Shown in pieces: positions 1-6,990 of a stretch of DNA of 57,611 nt. Each line of letters starts with the position of its first letter. Within the stretch, counting starts at the first letter, position 1. The position numbers and the translations under genes are program-made. The notes below the pieces were generated by a model. It was given only the letters and a program-made list of their open reading frames with translations. It ran no database searches and was not told the DNA's origin. Origin of the DNA: Paludibacteraceae bacterium (GTDB lineage: Bacteria > Bacteroidota > Bacteroidia > Bacteroidales > Paludibacteraceae); contig JAFSTG010000102.1 of the NCBI GenBank assembly GCA_017450605.1, positions 1-57,611 on the forward strand, in the 5' to 3' direction.

Positions 1-1156
1 TATTATCTTTAAGTGTATTTTCTTCTTGCCATTCTCCCCATACATGATTTTCAGAATCCCATTCTCTTTGTAATGTTATATTTTTTTGTTGTATGTTTCG
101 TGCGACAGAATAAATCATTTGTCGTATTTTTGTAGTTGTTACTCCCTGAGTTGTTGTACTATAATTTAGTACTTCGAGAATGGCCGTTCCTTCATACGAA
201 TCATAAGTAAGTACTTGCGGATAATATGTAGATGAGTTGTTGCCTGATTTGTTTGTTATTTTAACCAACCAACTACCATTTGTTTTTTGATTATCTATTT
301 TCCAGCCGTCATCAGGTGTTACAACAACATCATCAACTACTATGTTTGAGTTGTTTTTACTTTCTGTTGTTATAAACAAAGTGTGTATTCTTTCTCCTTT
401 CTTGCCTAACTCAGTATTCATAGTTGTTGTATCTGCTTTCAGGTCAAGAGCTGCTTTGACAGCAGAATTGCGTACAGCGTTATCAGAAGTAGCCGACAGT
501 GCGGTGTCAAGTGTTTCCTGATAGAGCGGTGTGCGCAGAGTCCAGCCGCCCCACGAAGTGGTGTCGGTTGATGTCTTATATGTTCCTGTTCGTGTTCGTG
601 TATTAGAAGAGACTCCGTTTCTTTGGTCTTTGACAAGTGTTTGTTGTATTTTCTTTCCGGTCGTTATTGTCCTTGCAGTGCATATAAACCTATAGGTTGC
701 GATATCGCTTCCGGTTTGTATAAGCACTACATCCCATGTTCCTGTGTTGTGATAACTTTTGAGTCGGTTGCTTAGATCGTTGAATGTACCGGAAACAATG
801 ATAGTGTTATATGTCTCGTCTTCTACACGCACGAATGCCGACTCTCTGTACTTGTACAGGAAGCCGGTATCTTCAGTAATATAGAGTGCATCTTCAGTAG
901 GTGAATCGACCGCATTGAGTTCGGTCAGGTCTGCGACATAGATAACATCGTGTATCTCGGTAGCTTCGCCTGTGCCGTGTTGTGCCATGAGAGCTTCTAC
1001 ACTTTCTTCAAAGTCGGTTATGTCGTTGGTTGCATGAGTATGTCCGACGTTTGACTTCTGTCTGATGGAGTTTATTATCGTTTTGAGTTCTTCCTCTGAG
1101 ATATCTTCTTTACGAAGTCTACCAAGTATAGTATCGTATGTCAGTCTTTTTGCCAT
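1..1156 (-). CDS. Fibre/spike-like host-recognition protein (C-terminus cut by window edge)
   Basis: The frame opens with ATG at 1156 and stays open for 385 codons to the left edge, so the C-terminus is missing. Residues 36-53 (NVGHTHATNDITDFEESV) and a stretch near residue 222 (ATSDNAVRNSAVKAALD) resemble linker and shaft segments common in phage tail fibres. The rest is rich in Thr, Asn and Ser, as expected of a beta-rich fibre. It lies 1 nt downstream of the papain-like gene and is the most distal late gene visible. I infer a receptor-binding spike of the virion, because no tail genes accompany it. The fibre-like nature is fairly safe; its place in the particle is inferred. Confidence 0.7.
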   Translation of the reverse strand, partial: MAKRLTYDTILGRLRKEDISEEELKTIINSIRQKSNVGHTHATNDITDFEESVEALMAQHGTGEATEIHDVIYVADLTELNAVDSPTEDALYITEDTGFLYKYRESAFVRVEDETYNTIIVSGTFNDLSNRLKSYHNTGTWDVVLIQTGSDIATYRFICTARTITTGKKIQQTLVKDQRNGVSSNTRTRTGTYKTSTDTTSWGGWTLRTPLYQETLDTALSATSDNAVRNSAVKAALDLKADTTTMNTELGKKGERIHTLFITTESKNNSNIVVDDVVVTPDDGWKIDNQKTNGSWLVKITNKSGNNSSTYYPQVLTYDSYEGTAILEVLNYSTTTQGVTTTKIRQMIYSVARNIQQKNITLQREWDSENHVWGEWQEENTLKDN

Positions 1157-1157
1157 A

Positions 1158-1556
1158 TTACTTGTTTAGTTTTATTATTATTGTTAAGATGATTGCAGTT
1201 AGTATAGTATAGATAATTACTTGTTCTGACAATCTAAGAGTTTTTTTGGTTGTATATGTATTTATGAAGTCGTTGCAGAATGTTTCGCAGTTATTGTTTA
1301 TCAGTTCGAAACGGTCTCCCTGATAGTTATACAATATATCTTCTATTTGAACGTCTTGTTTTAGTTTATATTTTTTTGTCCTCAGTAGTTTTCTTGTTTT
1401 AAGTAATGTCTCAAGAGTAATAACTTCTACTCCATCGAACGTCATGTGAATAACATATTTTGTATTGTTATAATCGAAAGCAATTGCGCTATGAGTAATT
1501 AGTGTTGAATTTTCAGAAGTAGTAGTGATCTTGTATATTTTGTCATGTGCTATCAT
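1158..1556 (-). CDS. LRAT/NlpC-P60-like papain-fold protein with C-terminal membrane anchor
   Basis: I choose ATG at 1556 because it overlaps the TGA of the upstream gene in an ATGA arrangement; the longer reading needs a TTG start at 1652 and a 100-nt overlap. The 132-residue product has His22 in THSAIAFD, a second VIHM segment typical of the permuted papain fold, and Cys90 in NNNCETFC, which matches the NCE-F motif of LRAT-like proteins. A hydrophobic helix spans about 110-130. Relatives include cysteine peptidases, amidases and acyltransferases. Next to a spanin-like gene, a lysis-related hydrolase or a virion lipid- or wall-modifying enzyme is plausible. The fold call is moderate and the substrate is unknown. 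Confidence 0.55.
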   Translation of the reverse strand: MIAHDKIYKITTTSENSTLITHSAIAFDYNNTKYVIHMTFDGVEVITLETLLKTRKLLRTKKYKLKQDVQIEDILYNYQGDRFELINNNCETFCNDFINTYTTKKTLRLSEQVIIYTILTAIILTIIIKLNK

Positions 1557-2113
1557 TTTCTTAGTTTGTATGCTACTATTAGATATGTTATGTATGAAAT
1601 TGTTATCAGTATTGATATAGCTCCGAACCAAATCAATATTTTTTGCCACCAATAGAGTTTATATATCTCTTTGTATTCAATTTTGGTGTCGGTTAGTAAT
1701 GTTGGTATTTCTTTATTTTTTTCTTTATAAACAGTATCAGTAATGTAGATAGTGTCTATTGGTGATATTGCTTTAAGTAAGAATTTTCCATTTCCTTTAG
1801 CAGAAAGCACAGCAGCCGAGTTTTTGTTTTTCACATCTGTCTGCTTATTTCCTCTTGCTTGCGACTCAGTATGTGTTTCTTTCTCGGCGCTGCCGGCTAT
1901 CGAGTCCATTAAAAGAATGTCTTGCAATGAAATTTCTTTAACCGCGCTATCTGCTTCAAGGATTATTGTATCTTTAATGATTATAGTATCTATTATTGTT
2001 ATTGTTGTATTAGTTTTTAGCTCGGGATGCCGCGCCAAAAGAGTGTTGAGTTGTCGTTGTGCGCTACATGAACTTAACAGTATAATCAATAATATAAAAG
2101 TTTTGTTTTTCAT
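1553..2113 (-). CDS. Unimolecular-spanin-like lipoprotein with C-terminal membrane helix
   Basis: This 186-residue protein has a short lipoprotein signal (LLIILLSSC, Cys16), a long polar Thr/Asp/Ile- and Lys/Glu-rich middle with recurring DT-I/V-DT motifs, and a C-terminal helix at about 156-178 after a Trp-Trp pair. Outer-membrane lipid at one end and inner-membrane helix at the other is the topology of phage u-spanins such as T1 gp11, which fuse the two membranes in the last step of Gram-negative lysis. Bacteroidota phages often carry similar lipoproteins. It overlaps both neighbours by 4 nt, so it is translationally coupled. The topology is visible; the function is inferred from it. Confidence 0.6.
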   Translation of the reverse strand: MKNKTFILLIILLSSCSAQRQLNTLLARHPELKTNTTITIIDTIIIKDTIILEADSAVKEISLQDILLMDSIAGSAEKETHTESQARGNKQTDVKNKNSAAVLSAKGNGKFLLKAISPIDTIYITDTVYKEKNKEIPTLLTDTKIEYKEIYKLYWWQKILIWFGAISILITISYITYLIVAYKLRK

Positions 2114-2985
2114 TGCTCTTTTGTGTTAAGAGTATCGAGTATGTAGTCTATAGTTTCTTGTGTTTGATAATAAATGTCTTCGTTAAGATTTTTGAGTTGG
2201 AGTTTTATGTCGTATAGTTGATTCCATTTTCCGTCTCCTAAAATATGCTGATATCCATAACGCAAAGCGTTTTTGTAGGCTTCTTTACCGGTTCCAAGCA
2301 AGTTAAATATTTTGTAATCTTTAGCTATGTCGAATAGGTTTTTCTGTTCGAATAGTAGGTCTGGCCAGCATTTGGTTTTGTTAGCTAATTTCTCGGCTTG
2401 CTTATTGTCGGTTAGTTGTTCGAGTATGTTCATATAATTGCTGAGATACTTGTATTTTAATTCATCAGAATTAAAGCCTACAAGTCCACAATTATATGCG
2501 GGTTTGTGTTTGTTATCAGCTCCATAGAGGAAGTTGATATCGCATATTTTAGCAAAATCGAAGCAATTTTGATAGAAATCGTTTCGTGTATGGTCTTCGT
2601 CTTCAATTGATTGTATGATAAGGTCAGAGTGCTCTACTCCATATTTAATTATGTCAGTTAGTTTTTGAGTTTTTATGAAAACGTCTGAATCGATATGTAT
2701 GTCGCCGAGTTGCATATCTTTAAGAGCAAAGAATTTGCCTTGTGCCCAAAGATATGTAGGAGTATTGTTGGGAATGTTAAGCGGATATATTTTCTCGTAC
2801 GGCAGGTATGATAACATATCTTTTGCGAATTTGTCGGCAAAGAGAATGATATGTTGGTTTAGTTTTTTTAGATAAGCCACACTTGATGCAGAGCACCACA
2901 GAGTAGTGATAATTTGCTTTTTGGTGCGAACATCTCTTCTGTTCTGCATCATAGGCTTAGTCCATAGTGAGTGTACGTATCTCAT
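2110..2985 (-). CDS. Glycosyltransferase-like protein (DxD motif)
   Basis: A soluble protein of 291 residues without signal peptide or membrane helix. It starts RYVHSLWTKPM and has the acidic motif GDIHIDSDVF near residue 97, which looks like the metal- and nucleotide-sugar-binding DxD of GT-A glycosyltransferases. NCGLVGFN near residue 165 resembles the acceptor-side segment of such enzymes. It may belong to the Bacteroidota DUF6734 group, but I cannot confirm that. It sits inside the late operon and overlaps the spanin-like gene by 4 nt. Candidate roles are modifying the host surface (lysogenic conversion or receptor masking) or glycosylating a virion protein. No close relative was checked. 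Confidence 0.45.
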   Translation of the reverse strand: MRYVHSLWTKPMMQNRRDVRTKKQIITTLWCSASSVAYLKKLNQHIILFADKFAKDMLSYLPYEKIYPLNIPNNTPTYLWAQGKFFALKDMQLGDIHIDSDVFIKTQKLTDIIKYGVEHSDLIIQSIEDEDHTRNDFYQNCFDFAKICDINFLYGADNKHKPAYNCGLVGFNSDELKYKYLSNYMNILEQLTDNKQAEKLANKTKCWPDLLFEQKNLFDIAKDYKIFNLLGTGKEAYKNALRYGYQHILGDGKWNQLYDIKLQLKNLNEDIYYQTQETIDYILDTLNTKEQ

Positions 2986-2986
2986 C

Positions 2987-3220
2987 TTAGTTTTTTTGTG
3001 CGTTCATACATGCGATAATGACTATCAGGAATAGAGCAATTACAAACCATTTAGTATATTTATGATACTTATCATGGTCAAATTCTCCGTAAGTACCTTC
3101 AGCCCAATATGAGTTATCTAAGAATCCGAGGTCGTAGAGTACGTTTATCAGAATTGTTCTATACTCTGACTGTGTAACAGTAGTATAAGTTCCGTTTGAA
3201 TAAGTTTGTTTAGTTATCAT
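2987..3220 (-). CDS. Small protein with C-terminal membrane helix
   Basis: 77 residues: a polar, Tyr- and Thr-rich N-terminal part and one hydrophobic segment at about 55-72 (KWFVIALFLIVIIACM), followed by a short tail. It starts with ATG at 3220 and ends 1 nt before the glycosyltransferase-like gene, so it belongs to the late operon. I do not recognise a family. The tail-anchored form is shared with many neighbours, which I read as a set of virion membrane proteins; a lysis role is also possible this close to the holin and spanin candidates. Confidence 0.6.
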   Translation of the reverse strand: MITKQTYSNGTYTTVTQSEYRTILINVLYDLGFLDNSYWAEGTYGEFDHDKYHKYTKWFVIALFLIVIIACMNAQKN

Positions 3221-3238
3221 AATGCAATCTATTAGTTA

Positions 3239-3541
3239 CTATGTGTTTTTTTCGGAATTATTCTGGCTTATTTCAGCCGAAGTGTTTCCGTGTTGTATTT
3301 TGAATTTTTGTCCGTTTTTAATTTGAGTTATAACGTTTTCGAGCGAAGCGAGCAATGGTACAGCGAGTAGTATGCAACCGGCTCTTAAGACGCTTCCGTC
3401 GATAACACCCATAGGTGGCAGATAGAACGACACAGCAAAGAGGATAACTAAAACACTCCAAGTTGCCCAATACATGGTAATTCTGCGTTTTTTAGTTTTG
3501 TTTCTTTTGTCCTCTTTTTTTGTTTTAGTGTCTGTACTCAT
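3239..3541 (-). CDS. Holin-like small membrane protein
   Basis: 100 residues with a very basic N-terminus (many Lys, Arg and Thr in residues 5-21), two hydrophobic segments at about 24-42 and 52-70 separated by a short Gly/Pro-containing turn, and a polar C-terminal tail. Two helices, a charged end and about 100 residues are usual for class II or III phage holins. The gene is a few hundred bases from the spanin-like and papain-like genes, which supports a lysis cassette. The start overlaps the end of the upstream gene by 17 nt. A two-helix virion membrane protein is the main alternative. Confidence 0.45.
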   Translation of the reverse strand: MSTDTKTKKEDKRNKTKKRRITMYWATWSVLVILFAVSFYLPPMGVIDGSVLRAGCILLAVPLLASLENVITQIKNGQKFKIQHGNTSAEISQNNSEKNT

Positions 3542-3836
3542 AATTATAGTTTAGTGCTTCTGCCATTATGAATTTATAGTCTTCATTGCCATTAGGATAT
3601 CTTCTTCTGGTAATGTATTTTTCTATTTCTCGGCTTTCACTGTTTTCTTGTATGATTACAGTTTGAGTTTCTGTGTCTATTTTTTCGATTTGCCATATCG
3701 GTTGTTGTTCCACCGGAACAGCTCCATTGCCGCGCTGGTATCCGGGCATGAGTCGTCCTACATAGGTTTCTTCGTTAAATTCGATGATACAGTCTCCATC
3801 GTACTGATATGCATTAGTTTTTGAGCCGTAAATCAT
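3525..3836 (-). CDS. Small soluble protein of the late operon, unknown function
   Basis: 103 residues, no membrane helix or signal. The N-terminal half has alternating hydrophobic residues suggesting beta strands (DGDCIIEFNEETYVGRLM), then a Pro/Gln-rich turn and a C-terminal segment rich in Tyr and Asn. I do not recognise it. It lies between the holin-like gene (17-nt overlap) and the second annexin-like gene, inside a run of structural candidates. A minor capsid or spike-base protein would fit, but nothing in the sequence proves this. Confidence 0.5.
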   Translation of the reverse strand: MIYGSKTNAYQYDGDCIIEFNEETYVGRLMPGYQRGNGAVPVEQQPIWQIEKIDTETQTVIIQENSESREIEKYITRRRYPNGNEDYKFIMAEALNYNYEYRH

Positions 3837-3848
3837 ATAGTATATTGT

Positions 3849-4304
3849 TTAGAATTTATAGTCGCAGCCGTTGGCTAAAAGAATAGAGTTTATTTTATTC
3901 AAGTTGATGTCTTCGTAAATAAGTCGGCTTGTAAAAGTATATCCGTGTTTGTCGGTACCATAAGCCATCAATAGTTGTTCTATATCGGCTGTGGTTTTAT
4001 ATTTGTTATGGAACTTATTTATTATTCTGAGTTCAGCATCAGCGTTAGTATATCCGTCGAATAGCGAGAAGAATTCTGAAGCTTCTTGTACATACCATGA
4101 TTTTTCCATTGTTAATTTTGTTTGCGGATCTGTACTTTGTTTGTCAGCAAATACAGAGCCATTATATTCAGGGATGTTGCTCTCAGATTCCTTATTTGTT
4201 TGTTGAGAATTTGTTTCTTCTGTTTTTTTATTATTCATGCTATAGATGACTCCGATAATTATTACTACAAATACAGCAATGATTATAATTTTCTTAGTAT
4301 TCAT
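3849..4304 (-). CDS. Membrane-anchored annexin-like helical repeat protein, copy 2 (degenerate)
   Basis: 151 residues with one N-terminal membrane helix at about 4-22, a polar linker (residues 25-60) and a C-terminal helical domain. That domain aligns by eye with the neighbour at 4316-4774: both have a TTRSDV/TTADIE segment, a FGVKD/YGTDK segment, and end with LNNILANSNVNYQF or INSILLANGCDYKF. The annexin-type KGLGTDED motif is replaced here by DGYTNADAE. I read a tandem duplication in which this copy has diverged. An outward-facing domain on a viral or host membrane is likely; the ligand is unknown. Confidence 0.55.
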   Translation of the reverse strand: MNTKKIIIIAVFVVIIIGVIYSMNNKKTEETNSQQTNKESESNIPEYNGSVFADKQSTDPQTKLTMEKSWYVQEASEFFSLFDGYTNADAELRIINKFHNKYKTTADIEQLLMAYGTDKHGYTFTSRLIYEDINLNKINSILLANGCDYKF

Positions 4305-4315
4305 AATTGTTTGTT

Positions 4316-4774
4316 TTAGAATTGATAGTTAACGTTGCTATTTGCAAGTATGTTATTTAGTTTTGTTCTTTCGTTAGCGTTGAGTTCTGCTGTGAGCCAT
4401 TCGTTAAGAGTTTTACTATCTTTAACTCCGAAAGTCTTTATTAGGTAAAGAACGTCGCTTCTTGTAGTCATGTTTGCGAACACTTCGTAAATAGCATCTT
4501 CATCTGTTCCTAAGCCTTTCATTGCAGCATAAAGCTTATCAGCGTATGCTTTAGCTTCAACAGGTGTAATATGAATGGCAGCTGTAGAAATTTCCTTATC
4601 GAGTGTATCTCCTATTTTCTTTTCTGCGATTTTGTCATCAATTTTCGAGGTCACTCCGGTGAGTTTTAATACTCCCCAAACAACAAGTAAAACAACAATA
4701 GCAATTAGTACAATTACTACTATTTTAGTAGTTTTATTGTTTTGGATTTGATTTTTGAAATTATCGAAGTTCAT
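4316..4774 (-). CDS. Membrane-anchored protein with an annexin-like repeat, copy 1
   Basis: 152 residues: short polar N-terminus, one membrane helix (about 18-37), linker, and a helical domain at about 73-152. Residues 84-93 read AMKGLGTDED, which matches the signature of annexin repeats (K/R-G-x-G-T-D-E), where the loop binds calcium and phospholipid. Downstream helices (VLYLIKTFG, LNEWLTAEL) have the spacing of one annexin repeat. Known annexins have four or eight repeats; this has one on a membrane anchor. The motif is seen; common origin and lipid binding are inference. It follows the 54-residue gene at 4776-4940 directly. Confidence 0.6.
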   Translation of the reverse strand: MNFDNFKNQIQNNKTTKIVVIVLIAIVVLLVVWGVLKLTGVTSKIDDKIAEKKIGDTLDKEISTAAIHITPVEAKAYADKLYAAMKGLGTDEDAIYEVFANMTTRSDVLYLIKTFGVKDSKTLNEWLTAELNANERTKLNNILANSNVNYQF

Positions 4775-4775
4775 A

Positions 4776-4940
4776 TTACTTTCCGTATTTGTTAATCAAA
4801 AATTTGAAAGACATAGTAATAACAGCAGTTAAAACAATTGTTATTGCAATAGAAACAAGTGTTTCGTTAGGAACAGTAACCTTTACTTTCAGTCCGTCTG
4901 AAATAAGGTTACCTATCATTGAGTTGTTGTTTGAGTCCAT
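4776..4940 (-). CDS. Small membrane protein of 54 residues
   Basis: Read from ATG at 4940 to TAA at 4778-4776. The product begins MDSNNNSMIGNLISDG and has one hydrophobic segment at about 28-46 followed by a basic tail ending NKYGK. The stop codon is 1 nt from the start of the annexin-like gene, and no other frame explains the gap between 4774 and 4963, so I take it as a real late-operon gene. Size and topology fit the minor membrane proteins of internal-membrane phages. Family unknown. Confidence 0.6.
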   Translation of the reverse strand: MDSNNNSMIGNLISDGLKVKVTVPNETLVSIAITIVLTAVITMSFKFLINKYGK

Positions 4941-4962
4941 AGTTGTTATAGATTATTAGATT

Positions 4963-5208
4963 TTATTGGTGTTTGAAATAACGAATTGCTTCTATCAGTA
5001 TGATGATGCACAGCAAGAATCGGATTTCTTGAAGTATTCTTGTTTGCGGATCAGTCATAGTATCGAAAACGTATGGTATGAAATTTGGGTAGTCGTTATT
5101 CTGACAGTTTTCAGTGTCTTTTTGAATTTTGTCGTTCATAATGACCATATTGTTTTTGTTTACCGGTTGTTTTTCGGTTTGCTTCATTCTAATAATATGA
5201 TTTGCCAT
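4963..5208 (-). CDS. Small protein with C-terminal membrane helix
   Basis: 81 residues. A polar, Asn/Lys-rich N-terminal 55 residues are followed by a hydrophobic segment (FLLCIIILIEAIRYF, about 62-77) and the tail KHQ. It is in line with neighbours at 5216-5461 and 4776-4940 with short spacers, part of the same late transcript. I do not recognise a family. The N-terminal domain would face either the capsid or the outside if the helix sits in a viral membrane. Other ATG codons inside the N-terminal 25 residues could be the true start. Confidence 0.55.
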   Translation of the reverse strand: MANHIIRMKQTEKQPVNKNNMVIMNDKIQKDTENCQNNDYPNFIPYVFDTMTDPQTRILQEIRFLLCIIILIEAIRYFKHQ

Positions 5209-5215
5209 AATGTAT

Positions 5216-5461
5216 TTATTTAAGTTTGTATTTAATCATGTAAGCAGTAATAGCAGCGACTATTAAACTTACACAAAGTGAAATTATTATAGTTTTAGCG
5301 TTTCTTTTGAGCCAACTTGTTTTTATTTCAAGTTCATCGGGATTGAGTTCTTCTCCGGAGTCAGCGAGAGCTTCTTTTTTTGTTCTATAGAATTTTCCGC
5401 TATCTGACTGCCATAGTGTTGAAGGATTTCCCGGTTCAGCTGATACATACATTACTTGCAT
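5216..5461 (-). CDS. Small protein with C-terminal membrane helix
   Basis: 81 residues. The first 45 form a compact polar domain (MYVSAEPGNPSTLW near the start, then an acidic stretch), followed by a basic segment SWLKRNAK, a hydrophobic helix at about 55-74 and a Lys-rich end. It lies 2 nt downstream of the 120-residue membrane protein gene, so the two are probably translated together. No family recognised. It shares the tail-anchor layout of its neighbours. Confidence 0.6.
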   Translation of the reverse strand: MQVMYVSAEPGNPSTLWQSDSGKFYRTKKEALADSGEELNPDELEIKTSWLKRNAKTIIISLCVSLIVAAITAYMIKYKLK

Positions 5462-5463
5462 AG

Positions 5464-5826
5464 TTATTTCTTTTTATATTTGATGAATATCAGTCCGACA
5501 AGTATTACTCCTGCGATTATTACAAACGCTAAGTTGGAGTTTTTGTTGTCATTTATTTTGAAAAAGTCTTTAAGTGTTTCATTGATTATATATGTTCTGT
5601 TTGTAGCACCTTCCTGTGCCGAACTGAACATACCTGAGAAAATAGAGCCTATTGCGCTGATAGCACCTGTAACAGCTCCAATGATTGCACTTGCACCGCT
5701 TGTAGCGATGTCAGTGCCGAGTTGCATAGCAGTGTTAACTATTTCTCCTGTTGCTTGTATTCCGGCTCCTATCAGATTGGTTTCGTTGTCTGAGAGTTGT
5801 TTGTTTTCGGTATTTGTTTGTGCCAT
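5464..5826 (-). CDS. Gly/Ala-rich membrane protein of the late operon
   Basis: 120 residues with a long small-residue-rich hydrophobic stretch at about 25-68 (many Gly, Ala, Ile and Ser, e.g. SGASAIIGAVTGAISAIG), a short polar part and a second hydrophobic helix at about 98-114, ending with basic KYKKK. The Gly/Ala-rich segment resembles glycine-zipper or pore-forming regions. Possible roles are genome delivery through the viral membrane or packing of the membrane. It is flanked by 1-2 nt gaps on both sides. No family recognised. Confidence 0.55.
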   Translation of the reverse strand: MAQTNTENKQLSDNETNLIGAGIQATGEIVNTAMQLGTDIATSGASAIIGAVTGAISAIGSIFSGMFSSAQEGATNRTYIINETLKDFFKINDNKNSNLAFVIIAGVILVGLIFIKYKKK

Positions 5827-5827
5827 A

Positions 5828-6361
5828 TTATACGTCTTTAAGAATGAAAATCATTGCAACAATAAGTACTGCTGTAATAAGTAGTGAATTAAGCATATTA
5901 TTGAGTGAATTAAGTGTTGTAGAAAGTTGTTTTTGACTTCCTGCAGCATAGGTCATCAATAGCTCTGAATAAGCGTTTGCTGTATCTTGTGTTTCTGCCC
6001 CTGACATTTTATTTACTTGTGGATTATCTTTATCCCATTGTATAGCGAGGTCATACATTTTGTCGATTCTTATTTTGTGTCCGATTTTTTTCTCGTCGAG
6101 TAATTGTTCTAAGCATTCTATACATTGTTTTAGTGAGCGGAATTCTGTTCCTGCTAATTGTTTGAATGCGTATTCGTCGGCTTCTAATTCTGAATCGGTA
6201 TTGAGGTTATAATGTCCGTATTCATGTAATTTCACAAATTTTTGCTGAAAAGGAGTAAGATTGAAATAGAGTTTAGGATTTATATATAGTATTCCAGTTT
6301 GTCTATCGACAGCAGCCGGTGTGTCTTCCATAAATCCTGTAGAATGGTATATAACTTTCAT
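5828..6361 (-). CDS. Zinc metallopeptidase-like protein with C-terminal membrane anchor
   Basis: 177 residues. The N-terminal domain has HEYGH at 46-50, the HExxH zinc motif of gluzincin-type peptidases, followed by ELEADEYA at 58-65, where Glu60 would be the third ligand; this layout resembles ImmA/M78-like domains. Residues 125-155 form a Ser/Asn/Leu-rich helix, and the end (about 158-174) is one membrane helix. So the peptidase is tail-anchored. In a virion it could mature capsid proteins or help penetrate the cell envelope. It follows the hairpin at 6373-6411. The zinc motif is clear; the substrate is unknown. Confidence 0.7.
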   Translation of the reverse strand: MKVIYHSTGFMEDTPAAVDRQTGILYINPKLYFNLTPFQQKFVKLHEYGHYNLNTDSELEADEYAFKQLAGTEFRSLKQCIECLEQLLDEKKIGHKIRIDKMYDLAIQWDKDNPQVNKMSGAETQDTANAYSELLMTYAAGSQKQLSTTLNSLNNMLNSLLITAVLIVAMIFILKDV

Positions 6362-6372
6362 AGTAGTAAGAA

Positions 6373-6411
6373 TAAAAGAAGCTCGCTCGCAGCTTGCGAG
6401 GCGAGCTTCTT
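6373..6411 (-). terminator. Hairpin terminator or attenuator behind the capsid genes
   Basis: An 11-bp stem (6376-6386 with 6401-6411) continues with a 4-bp inner stem. On the minus strand it is followed by TTTTATTC. It separates the candidate capsid gene pair from the peptidase and downstream genes, so it may lower expression of minor proteins relative to the capsid protein. Confidence 0.6.
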
Positions 6412-6429
6412 GTTTAGAGTTAGTTTAGT

Positions 6430-6975
6430 TTATCTTTTGCCGAACATCATGTACATCATAAAGCATACTATTATGAGAATTACCAGTCCGACGCCTCCCA
6501 TGATGAGGTATCTTTTAGTTTTTTCTTCTTCCGCTTGTTTTCGGTATGCTTCTACTTGTGCTTGATTTATCCAACTAAAGGTTCCATTGGTATAACCAAT
6601 AATATCCCCTGCCGATGCAGCGAATTTAACGATAACGTCAGAGATACTATTAAAGATATTCATTCCGTTGTTGAATCGTGCTTGTTTTTCTGCATCTGTA
6701 AGTGGTTTTGTATAGTTATTTTTGGCTGATCCGGTACCTTTGTTGATTAGTCCTGCAGCGGCTCTGAATTTGGCTTGACCCAAATCTGATGAAGCCGATT
6801 CTTTGGCAAGTAGAGCAAATTCGCGTGCGAATTTGTCTCCTTTTTCCTCAAAAGCTTTATATATCAGAGCCACCGATGGAGTTTCTTTATAACCGAATTC
6901 CTCCAGTAATTCCTCGAGTTCATCTTGTGGTATAACATCGAGTGCAATGTTGAAATATATATCTGTGGCTGTCAT
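6430..6975 (-). CDS. Tail-anchored protein next to the capsid gene
   Basis: 181 residues. Residues 1-90 are mostly helical and charged, 95-135 are Asn/Ser/Gly-rich (KFAASAGDIIGYTNG), then a charged helix (QVEAYRKQAEEEKTKR) leads into one membrane segment at about 157-176 with a basic end. It lies 15 nt downstream of the candidate major capsid gene and before the hairpin, so the two are probably made in similar amounts. I infer an abundant membrane protein that ties the capsid shell to an inner membrane. No family recognised. Confidence 0.6.
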   Translation of the reverse strand: MTATDIYFNIALDVIPQDELEELLEEFGYKETPSVALIYKAFEEKGDKFAREFALLAKESASSDLGQAKFRAAAGLINKGTGSAKNNYTKPLTDAEKQARFNNGMNIFNSISDVIVKFAASAGDIIGYTNGTFSWINQAQVEAYRKQAEEEKTKRYLIMGGVGLVILIIVCFMMYMMFGKR

Positions 6976-6990
6976 ACAAATACTTTTTTA

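Noticed and set aside
439-636. Plus-strand frame opposite the fibre gene
   Set aside because: The minus-strand fibre frame is open across the whole region and carries recognisable motifs.
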